Part shown: positions 17,995 to 27,298 of the stretch, piece by piece | How the letters are laid out: each line of letters begins with the position of its first letter | How positions within the stretch are numbered: the first letter of the stretch is position 1 | From: an uncultured Lachnospiraceae bacterium | GTDB lineage: Bacteria; Bacillota; Clostridia; Lachnospirales; Lachnospiraceae | Direction: 5' to 3' | NCBI GenBank assembly: GCA_910587715.1 | Contig: CAJUMV010000001.1 | Location: 151,610-215,609, forward strand | DNA: 64,000 bases | Made by a program: the position numbers and the translations under genes | The notes under the pieces: generated by a model | What the model was told of the DNA's origin: nothing | Seen by the model: only the letters and a program-made list of their open reading frames with translations | Database searches by the model: none

Positions 17995-19194
17995 ATGCGT
18001 ATTATGTTTGCGGTGCCCTGCTACTGGCCTTCTCAGGACGGGGTAACGATTATTACAAGCTATCTGGCGGGTGGGCTTGCGGCAAAAGGGCATGATGTGT
18101 TCGTGCTCACCAGTGCAGGAAATGGCGGGCTTCAGGAACTTCCCGAGGAAGACGTGCATGAGGGCGTTGCCATCACAAGAATGCGTATCCATACGAGGTG
18201 GCCGCTTTATATCAAAGGGCGGGATAAAAAGAGCACGAAAACAGTGTACAGGAATGCCGTAAAGGACTTTGCGCCTGATGTGCTGGTGGTGGTGTGCTCC
18301 CAGACGTGGACGCTTGACTGGATTATGCCCTGCCTGAAAAAGCTGGATTGTGTGAAGATATTCTATTCCCATGGCTATTCCGCATGGAAAACGGATGTCT
18401 CCTACGGCGGGTTTCTCAAAAAGCTGGATGCTGTCGGCGCATGGGCGGCATACAAGGCGGACCGGTATTATAAAAAATTGCACCGTTATATCAGGTTGTT
18501 TGACAGGACGATTTATCTGTCGGAGGACAGCAACGCCGCCGTGTACGCGGAGCAGTTCGGGCTGACTAACGGCAAAGTGCTTAAGAATGCCATTGACGAC
18601 CGTTTTTTTAGTGAAGAAATGCGGCACAGTTACGAGAAAAAGGAATGTGTCAGCTACCTTTTTGTGGCTAATTATAACGAGAATAAGAATCAAGAAATGC
18701 TGATTCGGGCTTTTGCCGCGGCAAAAATCGGAAAGAGCAGACTGATTCTTGTGGGATTTGAGGAAAATGCATACTATGATTACCTGCGGGAAGTAATTCG
18801 GGAGAAGCTGGACGGGCAGCCGGACAAAGAAGTGCAGTTTAGCATTCATGTCAGCAGGGATAAGGTACTTGACTTATATCGCACGAGCGATGTGTTCACC
18901 TGTTCCAGTCTGTCGGAGAATTACCCGATTGTGGCGCATGAAGCGGCGGCTGTCGGGATGCCCATTATCAGCACGAACGTGGGAATTTACGAAAGAATCG
19001 ATGGGGCGTATATCGTGGAGGATACCGAACAGATGCGGCAGGCAATGGAAGAACTGTACCATGACGCCGGAGAGCGCGCCCGAAGAGGACGGGCAGCGTA
19101 CGAGTGGGTCTGCGGACAGGGCTGCCGGATAAAGGATAAGGTGGACTGGATGGAGCGGGATATGGAAATGCAGCTTAAGAGAAGGAGAAAGTAA
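17995..19194 (+). CDS. Glycosyltransferase family 4
   Basis: A 399-aa GT-B enzyme with the start MFAVPCYWPSQDGVTIITSYLAGGL and the donor-domain motif SSLSENYPIVAHEAAAVGMP in place of the classical E-x7-E. AAAGGAG lies upstream of ATG 17995, and its stop overlaps the next start by one base. Its role is one linkage of the repeat unit; donor unknown. Confidence 0.8.
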   Translation: MRIMFAVPCYWPSQDGVTIITSYLAGGLAAKGHDVFVLTSAGNGGLQELPEEDVHEGVAITRMRIHTRWPLYIKGRDKKSTKTVYRNAVKDFAPDVLVVVCSQTWTLDWIMPCLKKLDCVKIFYSHGYSAWKTDVSYGGFLKKLDAVGAWAAYKADRYYKKLHRYIRLFDRTIYLSEDSNAAVYAEQFGLTNGKVLKNAIDDRFFSEEMRHSYEKKECVSYLFVANYNENKNQEMLIRAFAAAKIGKSRLILVGFEENAYYDYLREVIREKLDGQPDKEVQFSIHVSRDKVLDLYRTSDVFTCSSLSENYPIVAHEAAAVGMPIISTNVGIYERIDGAYIVEDTEQMRQAMEELYHDAGERARRGRAAYEWVCGQGCRIKDKVDWMERDMEMQLKRRRK

Positions 19195-20153
19195 TGATAC
19201 AGAGAGAACAGAATCCAATGCTAAGTATTGTGGTATATACTTATAATCATGAAAAATATATTGATACCTGTCTGGAAAGTATTTTCGGACAGCAGACAGA
19301 GTTTTCCTATGAAGTTCTGCTTGCGGACGATGCTTCGACGGACGGCACGGTACAGTTAGTGCGGAAAAAGTATGGGGACAGGGTGAGGGTGCTTGCGCGG
19401 TCTGAGAATCTTGGCTTGTGCAGAAATATGTATGATGCTTTTATGCAGGCGAGGGGTAAGTATATTTATGACTGTGCAGGGGATGATTATCTTTCGACAG
19501 AGCATGTATTTCAGAAGCTGACTGGATATCTGGAAGCGCATGAAGATATATTCAGCGTGACCGGGTGGAACGAAGACTATAATGTGGAAAAGGGGACGAA
19601 GTCGGTCGGGAAAGTGCCCTACACAGAATACACGATGTTGGATTTTCTCAGGGGTGTACGGGTGCGTTTTTTCTCGGGAATGATACGAAATACTTTTCGG
19701 GAAGATAAACCGGAGTATATCTGTAAAGCCAGCAGGAATAACGAGGAGGTTCAGATATGGTATTATGCATTGACAAAGAGCAAGAAGGTGATCCTTCCTG
19801 AGTGCGTTTACACTTATTGCTTCAGGAATGAGGGAGGCAGTGAGAGCTATAACGCGACACGTGATTTTTTGCAGATGCTGGGGGACTATGCGAGGGGGTT
19901 TCATGCGGTGGAAAAGGCAGCGGGGGGAAAATACAATTTTAAGCTTGCTAAGGTAACCTACTACAGCGGATGTATTGACTATTATATCCAAAACAACGGA
20001 TGGAAATCAGTGTTGAATCTATTAAAGGTATTGCGTCTGGATGAACTGTTCAGCTTTGCGTGGATTAAATTTTTAATGAAGCTGAATCACAGAAAAATGC
20101 CGGCGTTTCTCATGAGAGAAGACCGGCTGATTCGCAAAAAGGCGGCTGATTGA
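19194..20153 (+). CDS. Glycosyltransferase family 2
   Basis: A 319-aa GT-A enzyme with SIVVYTYNHEKYIDTCLESI, LLADDASTDGT and DCAGDDYL (metal-binding Asp pair) in the first 105 residues, as in capsule GT2 enzymes. AAGGAG is present before ATG 19194, which overlaps the previous stop codon (TAATG). It is the last glycosyltransferase before the phosphonate module. Confidence 0.85.
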   Translation: MIQREQNPMLSIVVYTYNHEKYIDTCLESIFGQQTEFSYEVLLADDASTDGTVQLVRKKYGDRVRVLARSENLGLCRNMYDAFMQARGKYIYDCAGDDYLSTEHVFQKLTGYLEAHEDIFSVTGWNEDYNVEKGTKSVGKVPYTEYTMLDFLRGVRVRFFSGMIRNTFREDKPEYICKASRNNEEVQIWYYALTKSKKVILPECVYTYCFRNEGGSESYNATRDFLQMLGDYARGFHAVEKAAGGKYNFKLAKVTYYSGCIDYYIQNNGWKSVLNLLKVLRLDELFSFAWIKFLMKLNHRKMPAFLMREDRLIRKKAAD

Positions 20154-20195
20154 CGCGGAAAAAAGACATACTGTTACGAAAAGGAAGCTTGTACA

Positions 20196-21836
20196 ATGAA
20201 AGAAAAAAAGACAGGACTGAAACCGGCATTTCTATTATCGGCAGCAACATGCTTTATGCTTTTTCTGTATGCGCCGTTGGAGCTGTATTTTACAAATAAG
20301 GATGAGTTTTGGTATGACATATGGGTGCTGGCGCCTATTATGCTGTGTGTATTTCTTGTATTTACAGGGATATGTATTGCGGGGTTCGGAGTGCTGCACA
20401 AGTGCGGCGGGAAGCTGTTTCGCGCAGCGGTGTTGTTCTTGTTCACCCTCTTTGTGTGCTCTTATGTACAGGGAAATTATTTTATTAAGTATCTGCCGGT
20501 ATTTGACGGTCGAGCCATCGATTGGAGTCAGTATGCGGGCGTGGGCAGAACGCAGTCGCTGATTCTCTGGTGTGTAGTAACGGGCGCTGTGTTTTTTCTT
20601 TTTAAGAAACTACAGATAGAGCGCATGTATCAGGTCATTCAGACGGTAAGCATCTGTATGCTGCTGTTGTTTTTGGTGACTTTGTCTACGCTCTGTATTA
20701 CGAATCAGGGGTTGGAGAGCAAGACGAATATCTGTGTCACCACGGAGCATGAGATGGAGCTGTCAAAGGACCGGAATTTTATCATTCTGCTGATGGATGC
20801 ATTGGATGGCGGCGCTTTTTCCGACATGGTCGTGGGAAATGAAGAAACGGAAAGTATTTTCGACGATTTCACTTATTATGACAATACTGTCAGTGCATAT
20901 CCCCACACAACCTACAATGTGCCGTTCCTCTTATCTGGCATGTGGTTTGAAAACCAGACTGACGGTGATGCGTATTTTCGGGAGGTGGTGACGGAATCAC
21001 CATTTTTTGAGTCGCTGGAAGATCGCGGCTATGCGCTTGGTTTATATGAGGTGGACTTTGACCTTGATGAGTCAACGGGAGCGCGCTTTGAAAATGTGGG
21101 TGAGTATACGAAGAGGGTTTCTTCTTATACGGATTTTGCCAGATGGCAGATCATGCTGACAGGCATGAAATATGCGCCGTTTGACCTCAAGCGTTTCAGC
21201 TTTGTTAACCCGAATGCTTTTGAGGATTTGCGTGTTTTGAAAGGGAGTGGCAATGCGTTTCGGGATAACAATAACAGGGACTTTTATGATATGCTGACGC
21301 AGGGAAAGCTGCAGTATCGGGAGGATAAAAGCTTTAAGTTTATCCATTTGTGGGGCGCTCATCCGCCTTATGAGTATGATAAAGATTTAAACTATCTGCC
21401 AGAGGGCGGGACGCTTACGCAGAGTGTGGAAGCATGTATTACCCTGTCAGATTTGTATTTGGAGAAATTGAAAAACGCAAATGTATATGACAATTCTGTC
21501 ATTATTATCATTGCCGATCATGGCAACGGAGAATATTACGAGGAGGACAATATGAGCCAGCACCCGGTGCTGCTTATAAAAGGGATAAACGAGAGACATA
21601 AATTCCGGGTTGACAACAGTCCGATATCTTTTGAGGATTTGCAGGATGCATATGTGCATTTGCTGGACGGAGGAGACGGGCAGACAGTGTTTACCGGACT
21701 GCCGAAGGAGAGGAGCAGGAGGTTTATGTGGTACGATATCAAGGATGATACACATATTGTGGAGTATGAACAGACCGGACGGGCAGGCGATATGAATACT
21801 ACAGTGCCTACCGGGAGAGAATTTAATGCACGGTAA
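20196..21836 (+). CDS. LtaS/EptA-like alkaline-phosphatase-fold transferase 1
   Basis: A 546-aa membrane enzyme: about five N-terminal membrane segments (residues ~10-165), then an extracellular sulfatase/LtaS-type domain. IILLMDALDGG provides the first metal Asp, T238 in AYPHTTYNVP is the probable nucleophile, and IIIADHGNGEY is the late metal motif. Such enzymes transfer polyol-phosphate or phosphoethanolamine groups from lipid donors outside the cell. Clear paralogue at 27285; both share FKYAPxDLKRFSFVNP. Placed beside aminoethylphosphonate genes, it may decorate the glycan with a phosphonate or phosphate group (inference). It has no poly-G tract. Confidence 0.75.
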   Translation: MKEKKTGLKPAFLLSAATCFMLFLYAPLELYFTNKDEFWYDIWVLAPIMLCVFLVFTGICIAGFGVLHKCGGKLFRAAVLFLFTLFVCSYVQGNYFIKYLPVFDGRAIDWSQYAGVGRTQSLILWCVVTGAVFFLFKKLQIERMYQVIQTVSICMLLLFLVTLSTLCITNQGLESKTNICVTTEHEMELSKDRNFIILLMDALDGGAFSDMVVGNEETESIFDDFTYYDNTVSAYPHTTYNVPFLLSGMWFENQTDGDAYFREVVTESPFFESLEDRGYALGLYEVDFDLDESTGARFENVGEYTKRVSSYTDFARWQIMLTGMKYAPFDLKRFSFVNPNAFEDLRVLKGSGNAFRDNNNRDFYDMLTQGKLQYREDKSFKFIHLWGAHPPYEYDKDLNYLPEGGTLTQSVEACITLSDLYLEKLKNANVYDNSVIIIIADHGNGEYYEEDNMSQHPVLLIKGINERHKFRVDNSPISFEDLQDAYVHLLDGGDGQTVFTGLPKERSRRFMWYDIKDDTHIVEYEQTGRAGDMNTTVPTGREFNAR

Positions 21837-21865
21837 TTGCATATCACCATTAAATGGAGTATAAT
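21837..21865 (+). promoter_or_regulatory. Sigma-A type promoter, TTGCAT-N17-TATAAT
   Basis: TTGCAT at 21837-21842 and a perfect TATAAT at 21860-21865, spaced by 17 nt, directly after the previous stop codon. It would start transcription of the small membrane protein, the YidC-TagF fusion and the phosphonate genes. Confidence 0.75.
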
Positions 21866-21899
21866 GGTAACCATTGATTGGAGAAAGGAGTTTTTGGAG

Positions 21900-22157
21900 A
21901 TGAAAAAGAATTTGATGCAGGTATTTAAATTTGCCTATTTTGCAGGCTGTTTCTGGTATTTGTTTACGATACCGGCACAGGCTTATATCGACCCATCAGC
22001 GGTCACCTATATTATTCAGGCGGTAGCGGGTGTTCTGATTGCATTGGGGGCGGCTTTCACTATTTTCAGGCATAAAATCTTTGCTTTCTTTAAGAAAAAT
22101 AAGAAGAACGGACAGACGGAAGGCGCGGCGATTGAGTTTAAGGACGTAGACGATTAA
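21900..22157 (+). CDS. Small secreted/membrane protein before the YidC-TagF fusion
   Basis: An 85-aa protein with a signal-peptide-like start (MKKNLMQVFKFAYFAGCFWYLF...IPAQA), then YIDPSAVTYIIQAVAGVLIALG, a likely membrane segment, and a short basic and then acidic tail. ATG 21900 is chosen because GAGAAAGGAG lies just upstream and the earlier in-frame ATG overlaps the promoter. I recognise the AYIDPSAVTY pattern as recurring in small clostridial proteins but know no function. Its position 9 nt before the YidC-TagF gene suggests a partner of that protein. Confidence 0.7.
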   Translation: MKKNLMQVFKFAYFAGCFWYLFTIPAQAYIDPSAVTYIIQAVAGVLIALGAAFTIFRHKIFAFFKKNKKNGQTEGAAIEFKDVDD

Positions 22158-22166
22158 GAGGCGGTT

Positions 22167-24047
22167 ATGGGTACAATAATAGATGCGGTTGTGGGCGGAC
22201 TGCTATGGCTCATTAATTTATGCTATGGCTTTTGCGGTAATTATTGGGTAGCAATTTTTATCTTTACCCTTTTGACGAAGGTGATTTTACTGCCGCTGTC
22301 TGTGTGGGTGCAGAAAAATTCCATCAAGACGGTGCGTATGTCGCCTGAAATGAATCATATCAAGGCAGCATATTTCGGGAATCAGGAAGCCATTTCGGAA
22401 GAACAGTATAAATTATTTAAAAAAGAAAAATATAGTCCCTTTGCGGATTTGGTGCCGCTCTTTGTTCAGCTTGCGCTGTTGATGGGCGTTGTTGAGGCGG
22501 TGAAGAGGGGGACGGATTTGACGGATATTCCCGTACAGACGGGAGGAATTACTTTACTGATTCCCCTGTTGGCGGCGTTATCCGCCTTTTTCATGTGTTA
22601 TGTGCAGAATAAAGCAAATGTGCTGCAGTCAGAGCAGGGGCGTGTCAACCAGTATGGGACTATGGCATTTTCGGTCGGCTTGTCCCTGTATCTGGGCTTT
22701 TTCGTTTCTATCGGTGTGGGCTTTTACTGGAGCTGCAGCAATATTCTTTCGGTGGTACAGTTGGTTCTTTTAAACATCTGGATCAATCCGAAGAACTATA
22801 TCGATTATGAAGCCTTGGAGGAGAGTAAGGAGGCGCTACGGAAAGCGAAAGAGTTTATGTCCGCGAAGCAGAAGGAGGACAAGTCAAATCCTTACCGCGC
22901 GAAGGGGAAAGCGGATTATAAACGTTTCCTGAAAACAGAGGATAAAAAGATAGTATTTTATTCCGAAAAAAACGGGTTTTATAAATATTACAAAAACATC
23001 ATTGAGGAGATAATAAGACGTACCAATATCGTCATCCACTATATCACCAGTGACCCGGAGGACGAGGTATTCGGTCTGGAGAGCGAGCAGTTTAAACCTT
23101 ATTACATCAATGAAAACAGAATGATTGTGCTGATGATGAAGATGGAAACGGACATCATGGTTATGACGACACCGGATTTGGAGAATTTCCAGCTTAAGCG
23201 GTCGTATGTGAAGAAGGATATTGAGTATATTTATGTTCCTCACGATGTGAACAGCTCCAATTTGACTTTTCACAAGAATGCATTGGATCATTTTGACACC
23301 ATCTTTACGTCAGGTTTTAAAAACAAGGCGGAGATTGCAGAAAGGGAAGAAAAGTTTGCGCTGCCAAAGAAGAACCTGATTGAATGGGGGTCTTCTGTGA
23401 TTGATAATATGACCGTTTCCTATGAGCAGATGCTTTCGGAAGGAAGCGGGGAGAAGACACAGAGAAGTCAAAAGACTGTTTTGATTGCGCCTTCATGGCA
23501 GGCGGATAATATACTGGATTCCTGTATTGAGCAGATGCTTGACCGATTGACGGAGACGGCGCATCATATTGTCGTTCGTCCTCATCCGCAGTATGTGCGT
23601 CATTTTGAAGCGCGGATTGACGCGTTGGCGGCAAAATATGCGGCGCACGGTGTGACCTTCCAGAAGGACTTTTCATCCAATAAGACAGTATATATGGCGG
23701 ATTTGCTTGTCACGGATTGGTCGAGCATTGCTTTTGAATACGCTTTTTCCACGTTGAAGCCGGTATTGTTTATCAATACGCCGATGAAGATTGTCAATCC
23801 GGACTATCAAGAGTTAGCTACAGTTCCTATCGATATAGAGCTGCGGGATAAGGTGGGTATATCGGTTGAGCCGGAAAAGATACCGGAAGAAATCGTACCT
23901 GCCGTGAATAAGCTCCTTGCGGACGAACAATTTTCCCGTGATGCCATGCGGAAGCTGAAAGAAGAATATATCTATCATAACGGCGTCAGCGGAAAGGTCG
24001 GCGCGAAATATATTATCGATGAGCTGGTAAAGCGTTCCGGCGCTTAG
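22167..24047 (+). CDS. YidC/Oxa1 insertase domain fused to a TagF-like glycerophosphotransferase domain
   Basis: A 626-aa two-domain protein. Residues 1 to ~215 match YidC/Oxa1: FTLLTKVILLPL (K38 takes the place of the conserved groove Arg), RMSPEMNHIKAAYFG, SPFADLVPLFVQLALL, and a last segment with YWSCSNILSVVQ. Residues ~254-620 match CDP-glycerol:poly(glycerophosphate) glycerophosphotransferases, with R471-P-H-P and TDWSS at D517 in a nucleotide-binding segment. A charged linker (~216-253) joins them. It starts 9 nt after the small membrane protein and is followed by the AEP transaminase. Suggested role: membrane-anchored polyol- or aminoalkyl-phosphate polymerisation; whether the YidC part still inserts proteins is unknown. 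Confidence 0.85.
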   Translation: MGTIIDAVVGGLLWLINLCYGFCGNYWVAIFIFTLLTKVILLPLSVWVQKNSIKTVRMSPEMNHIKAAYFGNQEAISEEQYKLFKKEKYSPFADLVPLFVQLALLMGVVEAVKRGTDLTDIPVQTGGITLLIPLLAALSAFFMCYVQNKANVLQSEQGRVNQYGTMAFSVGLSLYLGFFVSIGVGFYWSCSNILSVVQLVLLNIWINPKNYIDYEALEESKEALRKAKEFMSAKQKEDKSNPYRAKGKADYKRFLKTEDKKIVFYSEKNGFYKYYKNIIEEIIRRTNIVIHYITSDPEDEVFGLESEQFKPYYINENRMIVLMMKMETDIMVMTTPDLENFQLKRSYVKKDIEYIYVPHDVNSSNLTFHKNALDHFDTIFTSGFKNKAEIAEREEKFALPKKNLIEWGSSVIDNMTVSYEQMLSEGSGEKTQRSQKTVLIAPSWQADNILDSCIEQMLDRLTETAHHIVVRPHPQYVRHFEARIDALAAKYAAHGVTFQKDFSSNKTVYMADLLVTDWSSIAFEYAFSTLKPVLFINTPMKIVNPDYQELATVPIDIELRDKVGISVEPEKIPEEIVPAVNKLLADEQFSRDAMRKLKEEYIYHNGVSGKVGAKYIIDELVKRSGA

Positions 24048-24058
24048 GAGGTATTTAA

Positions 24059-25183
24059 ATGATTAGGAGAAACATACTATTAAATCCGGGTCCCGCCACC
24101 ACTACCGATACGGTAAAAATGGCGCAGGTGGTTCCCGACATCTGTCCGCGTGAGAAAGAGTTTGTATCGGTTATGCGGGAAGTGGAAGAAGGGCTTTTGC
24201 GCATTGTTCACGCAAATCCGGAAGAGTACGCGGCGGTACTGTTTTGCGGTTCCGGCACGATCAACATGGATATCTGCTTGAACTCCCTGCTCCCGGAGAA
24301 TAAGAAGATACTGATTATTAATAACGGTGCGTACAGCAGCCGGGGAGCGGAAATCTGTGCGTATTACGGACTGCCTTTTATCAATCTGAAGCTCCCGCTC
24401 GACAGACCGGCGGATGTTGCGCAGATTGAGCAGACGCTGCGGGAAAATCCTGATATTGCGCTGGTTTATACGACACACCACGAGACGGGAACGGGACTGC
24501 TTAATCCCATCAGGGAAATCGGCGCGCTGGTGCACCGTTATCAGGGCGTATTTGTGGTAGATACGACATCGACCTATGCAATGAGACCCATCAACATAGC
24601 GGAGGATGAGGTGGATTTCTGTATGGCTTCCGCCCAGAAGGGCATTATGGCGATGACGGGTTTATCCTTTATTATCGGGAAAAAATCCGTGATTGAGGCA
24701 TCCGCCGGTTATCCGAAGCGCTCCTACTACTGCAACCTGTACATGCAGTATGAGTATGCCAAGGCGCATGGGGAAATGCATTTTACGCCGCCGGTGCAGG
24801 TGATTTATTCGGTGAAGCAGGCGCTTGCGGAGTATTTTGAAGAGGGGGAAGAAAAGAAATGGGCGAGACACAGCCGTGTCTTTCAAGCCATCAGAGAAGG
24901 ATTGACCAGGCTGGGATTTCGGATTTATATCTCGGAGGAGAATGAGTCCGGGCTGGTGGCGGCGGCATTGTACCCAGATGACGAGAACTGGAATTTTGAA
25001 AAGATACATGATTATTGCTATGAGAGAGGTTTTACGATTTATCCCGGCAAGGTGGAGAAGCTGGGGATGTTCCGGCTGTGTGCGCTGGGCGCAATCGACA
25101 GGAAAGATATTGAGGACTTTTTCGCTGTGTTTGAGGAAGCCCTGCAGAAATGTGGCGTTACTGTTCCGGTAAAATATCAGTGA
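24059..25183 (+). CDS. phnW: 2-aminoethylphosphonate:pyruvate transaminase-like enzyme
   Basis: A 374-aa class V aminotransferase. The start LLNPGPATTTDTVKMAQ and PREKEF are the PhnW signature; K194 in ASAQKGI is the PLP lysine. In phosphonate synthesis this family converts phosphonoacetaldehyde to 2-aminoethylphosphonate (AEP). AGGAGG stands before ATG 24059. The neighbours PEP mutase, decarboxylase and cytidylyltransferase support the biosynthetic direction rather than AEP degradation. Confidence 0.9.
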   Translation: MIRRNILLNPGPATTTDTVKMAQVVPDICPREKEFVSVMREVEEGLLRIVHANPEEYAAVLFCGSGTINMDICLNSLLPENKKILIINNGAYSSRGAEICAYYGLPFINLKLPLDRPADVAQIEQTLRENPDIALVYTTHHETGTGLLNPIREIGALVHRYQGVFVVDTTSTYAMRPINIAEDEVDFCMASAQKGIMAMTGLSFIIGKKSVIEASAGYPKRSYYCNLYMQYEYAKAHGEMHFTPPVQVIYSVKQALAEYFEEGEEKKWARHSRVFQAIREGLTRLGFRIYISEENESGLVAAALYPDDENWNFEKIHDYCYERGFTIYPGKVEKLGMFRLCALGAIDRKDIEDFFAVFEEALQKCGVTVPVKYQ

Positions 25184-25239
25184 TGGATGCCGGATGAAAA
25201 AAGGAAATCAGAATTTAGGATAAAGGCGGAAAACAGATT

Positions 25240-26538
25240 ATGGCAAAAAAGGTATACACATGCTTCTGCACAGATGTGATTCATGAAGGACATATGAATA
25301 TTTTGCAAAGGGCATCCGAATACGGCGATGTTTATGTTGGTGTGCTCTCGGATGAAGCGATGGTGGGGTTCAACCGGTTCCCGACGATATCGCTGGAGCA
25401 GCGGATGCAGATTGTTAAGGAAACAGGGCTTGTCAAAGAAGTGCTGGTGCAGAATGATGTGATGTACGATCAGATTCTGGCGGAGCTTAAGCCGGATTAT
25501 GTGGTGCACGGTGATAACTGGTCGGAGGGACCGGAAAAAGCAATCCGTGACAACGTCATGGCGAATCTGTCGAAGCTAGGGGGCGAGCTGGTTGAGATTC
25601 CCTATACTTATAATGAGAATGTCAGGCGAATCGATGATCAGATGAAGGAAAAGCTGGCGATGCCGGAGTTTCGGCGTAAAAGGCTGCGGCAGTTAATAGA
25701 GATGCGTCCTATTGTCAAGACGCTGGAGGTGCATTCAGGACTGACAGGGTTAATTGCGGAAAAAACCGTTGTGGAGACAGGGGGCAGGCTGGATCAGTTT
25801 GACGCTATGTGGATTTCTTCCCTTTGCGATTCGACCGCCAAGGGGAAGCCGGATATTGAGCTGGTAGATATGTCGTCCAGAATACGGACGATTGATGATG
25901 TAATGGATGTGACGACGAAGCCGATTATTCTGGACGGGGATACGGGCGGATTGATCGAGCATTTTGTATACAATGTAAGGACATTGGAGAGGATGGGTGT
26001 GTCCGCCGTCATTATAGAGGACAAGACGGGACTAAAGAAAAATTCACTCTTTGGCAACGAGGTGGAGCAGACCCAGGACAGTATAGAGAATTTCTGTGCG
26101 AAGATTACAGCGGGGAAAAAGGCGCTGCGGACAGAGGAGTTTATGATCATCGCCAGAATAGAGAGCCTGATTCTGGAGCGGGGCATGGAAGATGCCCTGA
26201 ACAGGGCATTTGCTTATACGGAAGCGGGAGCGGACGGCATTATGATTCATTCCCGTAAAAAATCACCGGATGAGATTCTGGAGTTTTGCAGACAGTTCCG
26301 CGAAAAGGATGATAAGACGCCGATTGTGGTGGTACCTACCTCCTTTAACAGCATTACGGAGGAGGAGCTTGCCGCGGCGGGAGTTAACATTGTCATTTAC
26401 GCGAATCAGTTGACCAGAAGCGCATTTCCGGCGATGCAGGGTACGGCGGTGGAAATCCTGAAAAATCACAGAGCGTTGGAAGTAGATGCGAAGCTGATGC
26501 CTTTTAAGGATATCATACGGCTGATTGACGAGATTTGA
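25240..26538 (+). CDS. pepM: Phosphoenolpyruvate mutase with N-terminal nucleotidyltransferase domain
   Basis: A 432-aa protein. Residues ~1-130 form a small cytidylyltransferase-type domain (CFCTDVIHEGHMNIL, an HxGH-like motif, and SLEQRM). Residues ~135-432 are the PEP mutase/isocitrate lyase barrel with E260-D-K-TGLKKNS, the active-site lid motif that distinguishes mutases. It makes phosphonopyruvate from PEP, the first step of nearly all phosphonate synthesis. The fused N-terminal domain is seen in other PEP mutases of glycan loci. It is 56 nt after phnW. Confidence 0.92.
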   Translation: MAKKVYTCFCTDVIHEGHMNILQRASEYGDVYVGVLSDEAMVGFNRFPTISLEQRMQIVKETGLVKEVLVQNDVMYDQILAELKPDYVVHGDNWSEGPEKAIRDNVMANLSKLGGELVEIPYTYNENVRRIDDQMKEKLAMPEFRRKRLRQLIEMRPIVKTLEVHSGLTGLIAEKTVVETGGRLDQFDAMWISSLCDSTAKGKPDIELVDMSSRIRTIDDVMDVTTKPIILDGDTGGLIEHFVYNVRTLERMGVSAVIIEDKTGLKKNSLFGNEVEQTQDSIENFCAKITAGKKALRTEEFMIIARIESLILERGMEDALNRAFAYTEAGADGIMIHSRKKSPDEILEFCRQFREKDDKTPIVVVPTSFNSITEEELAAAGVNIVIYANQLTRSAFPAMQGTAVEILKNHRALEVDAKLMPFKDIIRLIDEI

Positions 26539-26587
26539 TGCTGTCACATAAGTCTGTAGGTGGATAGGGAAGCACAGCGGGGACGGA

Positions 26588-27298
26588 ATGATGAAAGAAA
26601 TTGCAATTTTAATGGCTGCGGGGCTTGGAAATCGTATGCGGCCGCTGACGGAGACGACGCCGAAGCCGCTCATAAAGGTTCACGGAAAAGCTATGATTGA
26701 GACTGTGATTGAGGGACTTTTGGAGCGGGCAGTGGAGGAAATCTACATTGTGACGGGGTATCTGGGGGAGCAGTTTGCGCCGCTTTGCGAAAAGTATCCG
26801 CAGGTGCGGATTCTTCACAATGCCGATTATCTTACAAAAAATAATATCTCTTCCATCTACGCGGCGAAAGAGGCGCTTGGCATGGCGGATTGCTTTATCT
26901 GTGAGTCGGATTTGTATGTGGCGGATTCGACGATTTTTCAGAAAGAACTGCCCCATTCCTGTTATTTTGGCAGAATGCAGGCGGGTTATTCGGATGACTG
27001 GGTATTTGAACTGGACGGCGACTATATCTCGCGGGTGGGAAAAGGCGGAAAAGATGTCTACAACATGGTGGGTATCGCTTATTTTAAGAAGGAGGATGCC
27101 CGGATACTGAGAGAAGAGATTGAAAAAGCCTTTGCTTGGGAGGAAAACAGCCAGTTGTTCTGGGATGATGTGGTGGACCGGAATCTGGACAAGCTGAAGC
27201 TGACCATAGAGCCGGTGGAGGAGGGGCAGCTTGTGGAGATAGATACGGTGGAGGAATGGAACCGAGTGGAGGCGCAATGGCAGAATGCAGAAGGATAA
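26588..27298 (+). CDS. LicC/PntC-like cytidylyltransferase for aminoethylphosphonate or phosphocholine
   Basis: A 236-aa nucleotidyltransferase of the LicC type. MAAGLGNRMRPLTETTPKP (residues 9-27) is the CTP-binding loop; NISSIYAAKE and ESDLYV are the LicC-like substrate-site segments; IDTVEEW closes the domain. LicC makes CDP-choline and PntC makes CMP-AEP. In an AEP gene cluster the second is more likely. An in-frame ATG at 26591 is an alternative start. The next gene begins within its last codons at 27285. Confidence 0.8.
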   Translation: MMKEIAILMAAGLGNRMRPLTETTPKPLIKVHGKAMIETVIEGLLERAVEEIYIVTGYLGEQFAPLCEKYPQVRILHNADYLTKNNISSIYAAKEALGMADCFICESDLYVADSTIFQKELPHSCYFGRMQAGYSDDWVFELDGDYISRVGKGGKDVYNMVGIAYFKKEDARILREEIEKAFAWEENSQLFWDDVVDRNLDKLKLTIEPVEEGQLVEIDTVEEWNRVEAQWQNAEG

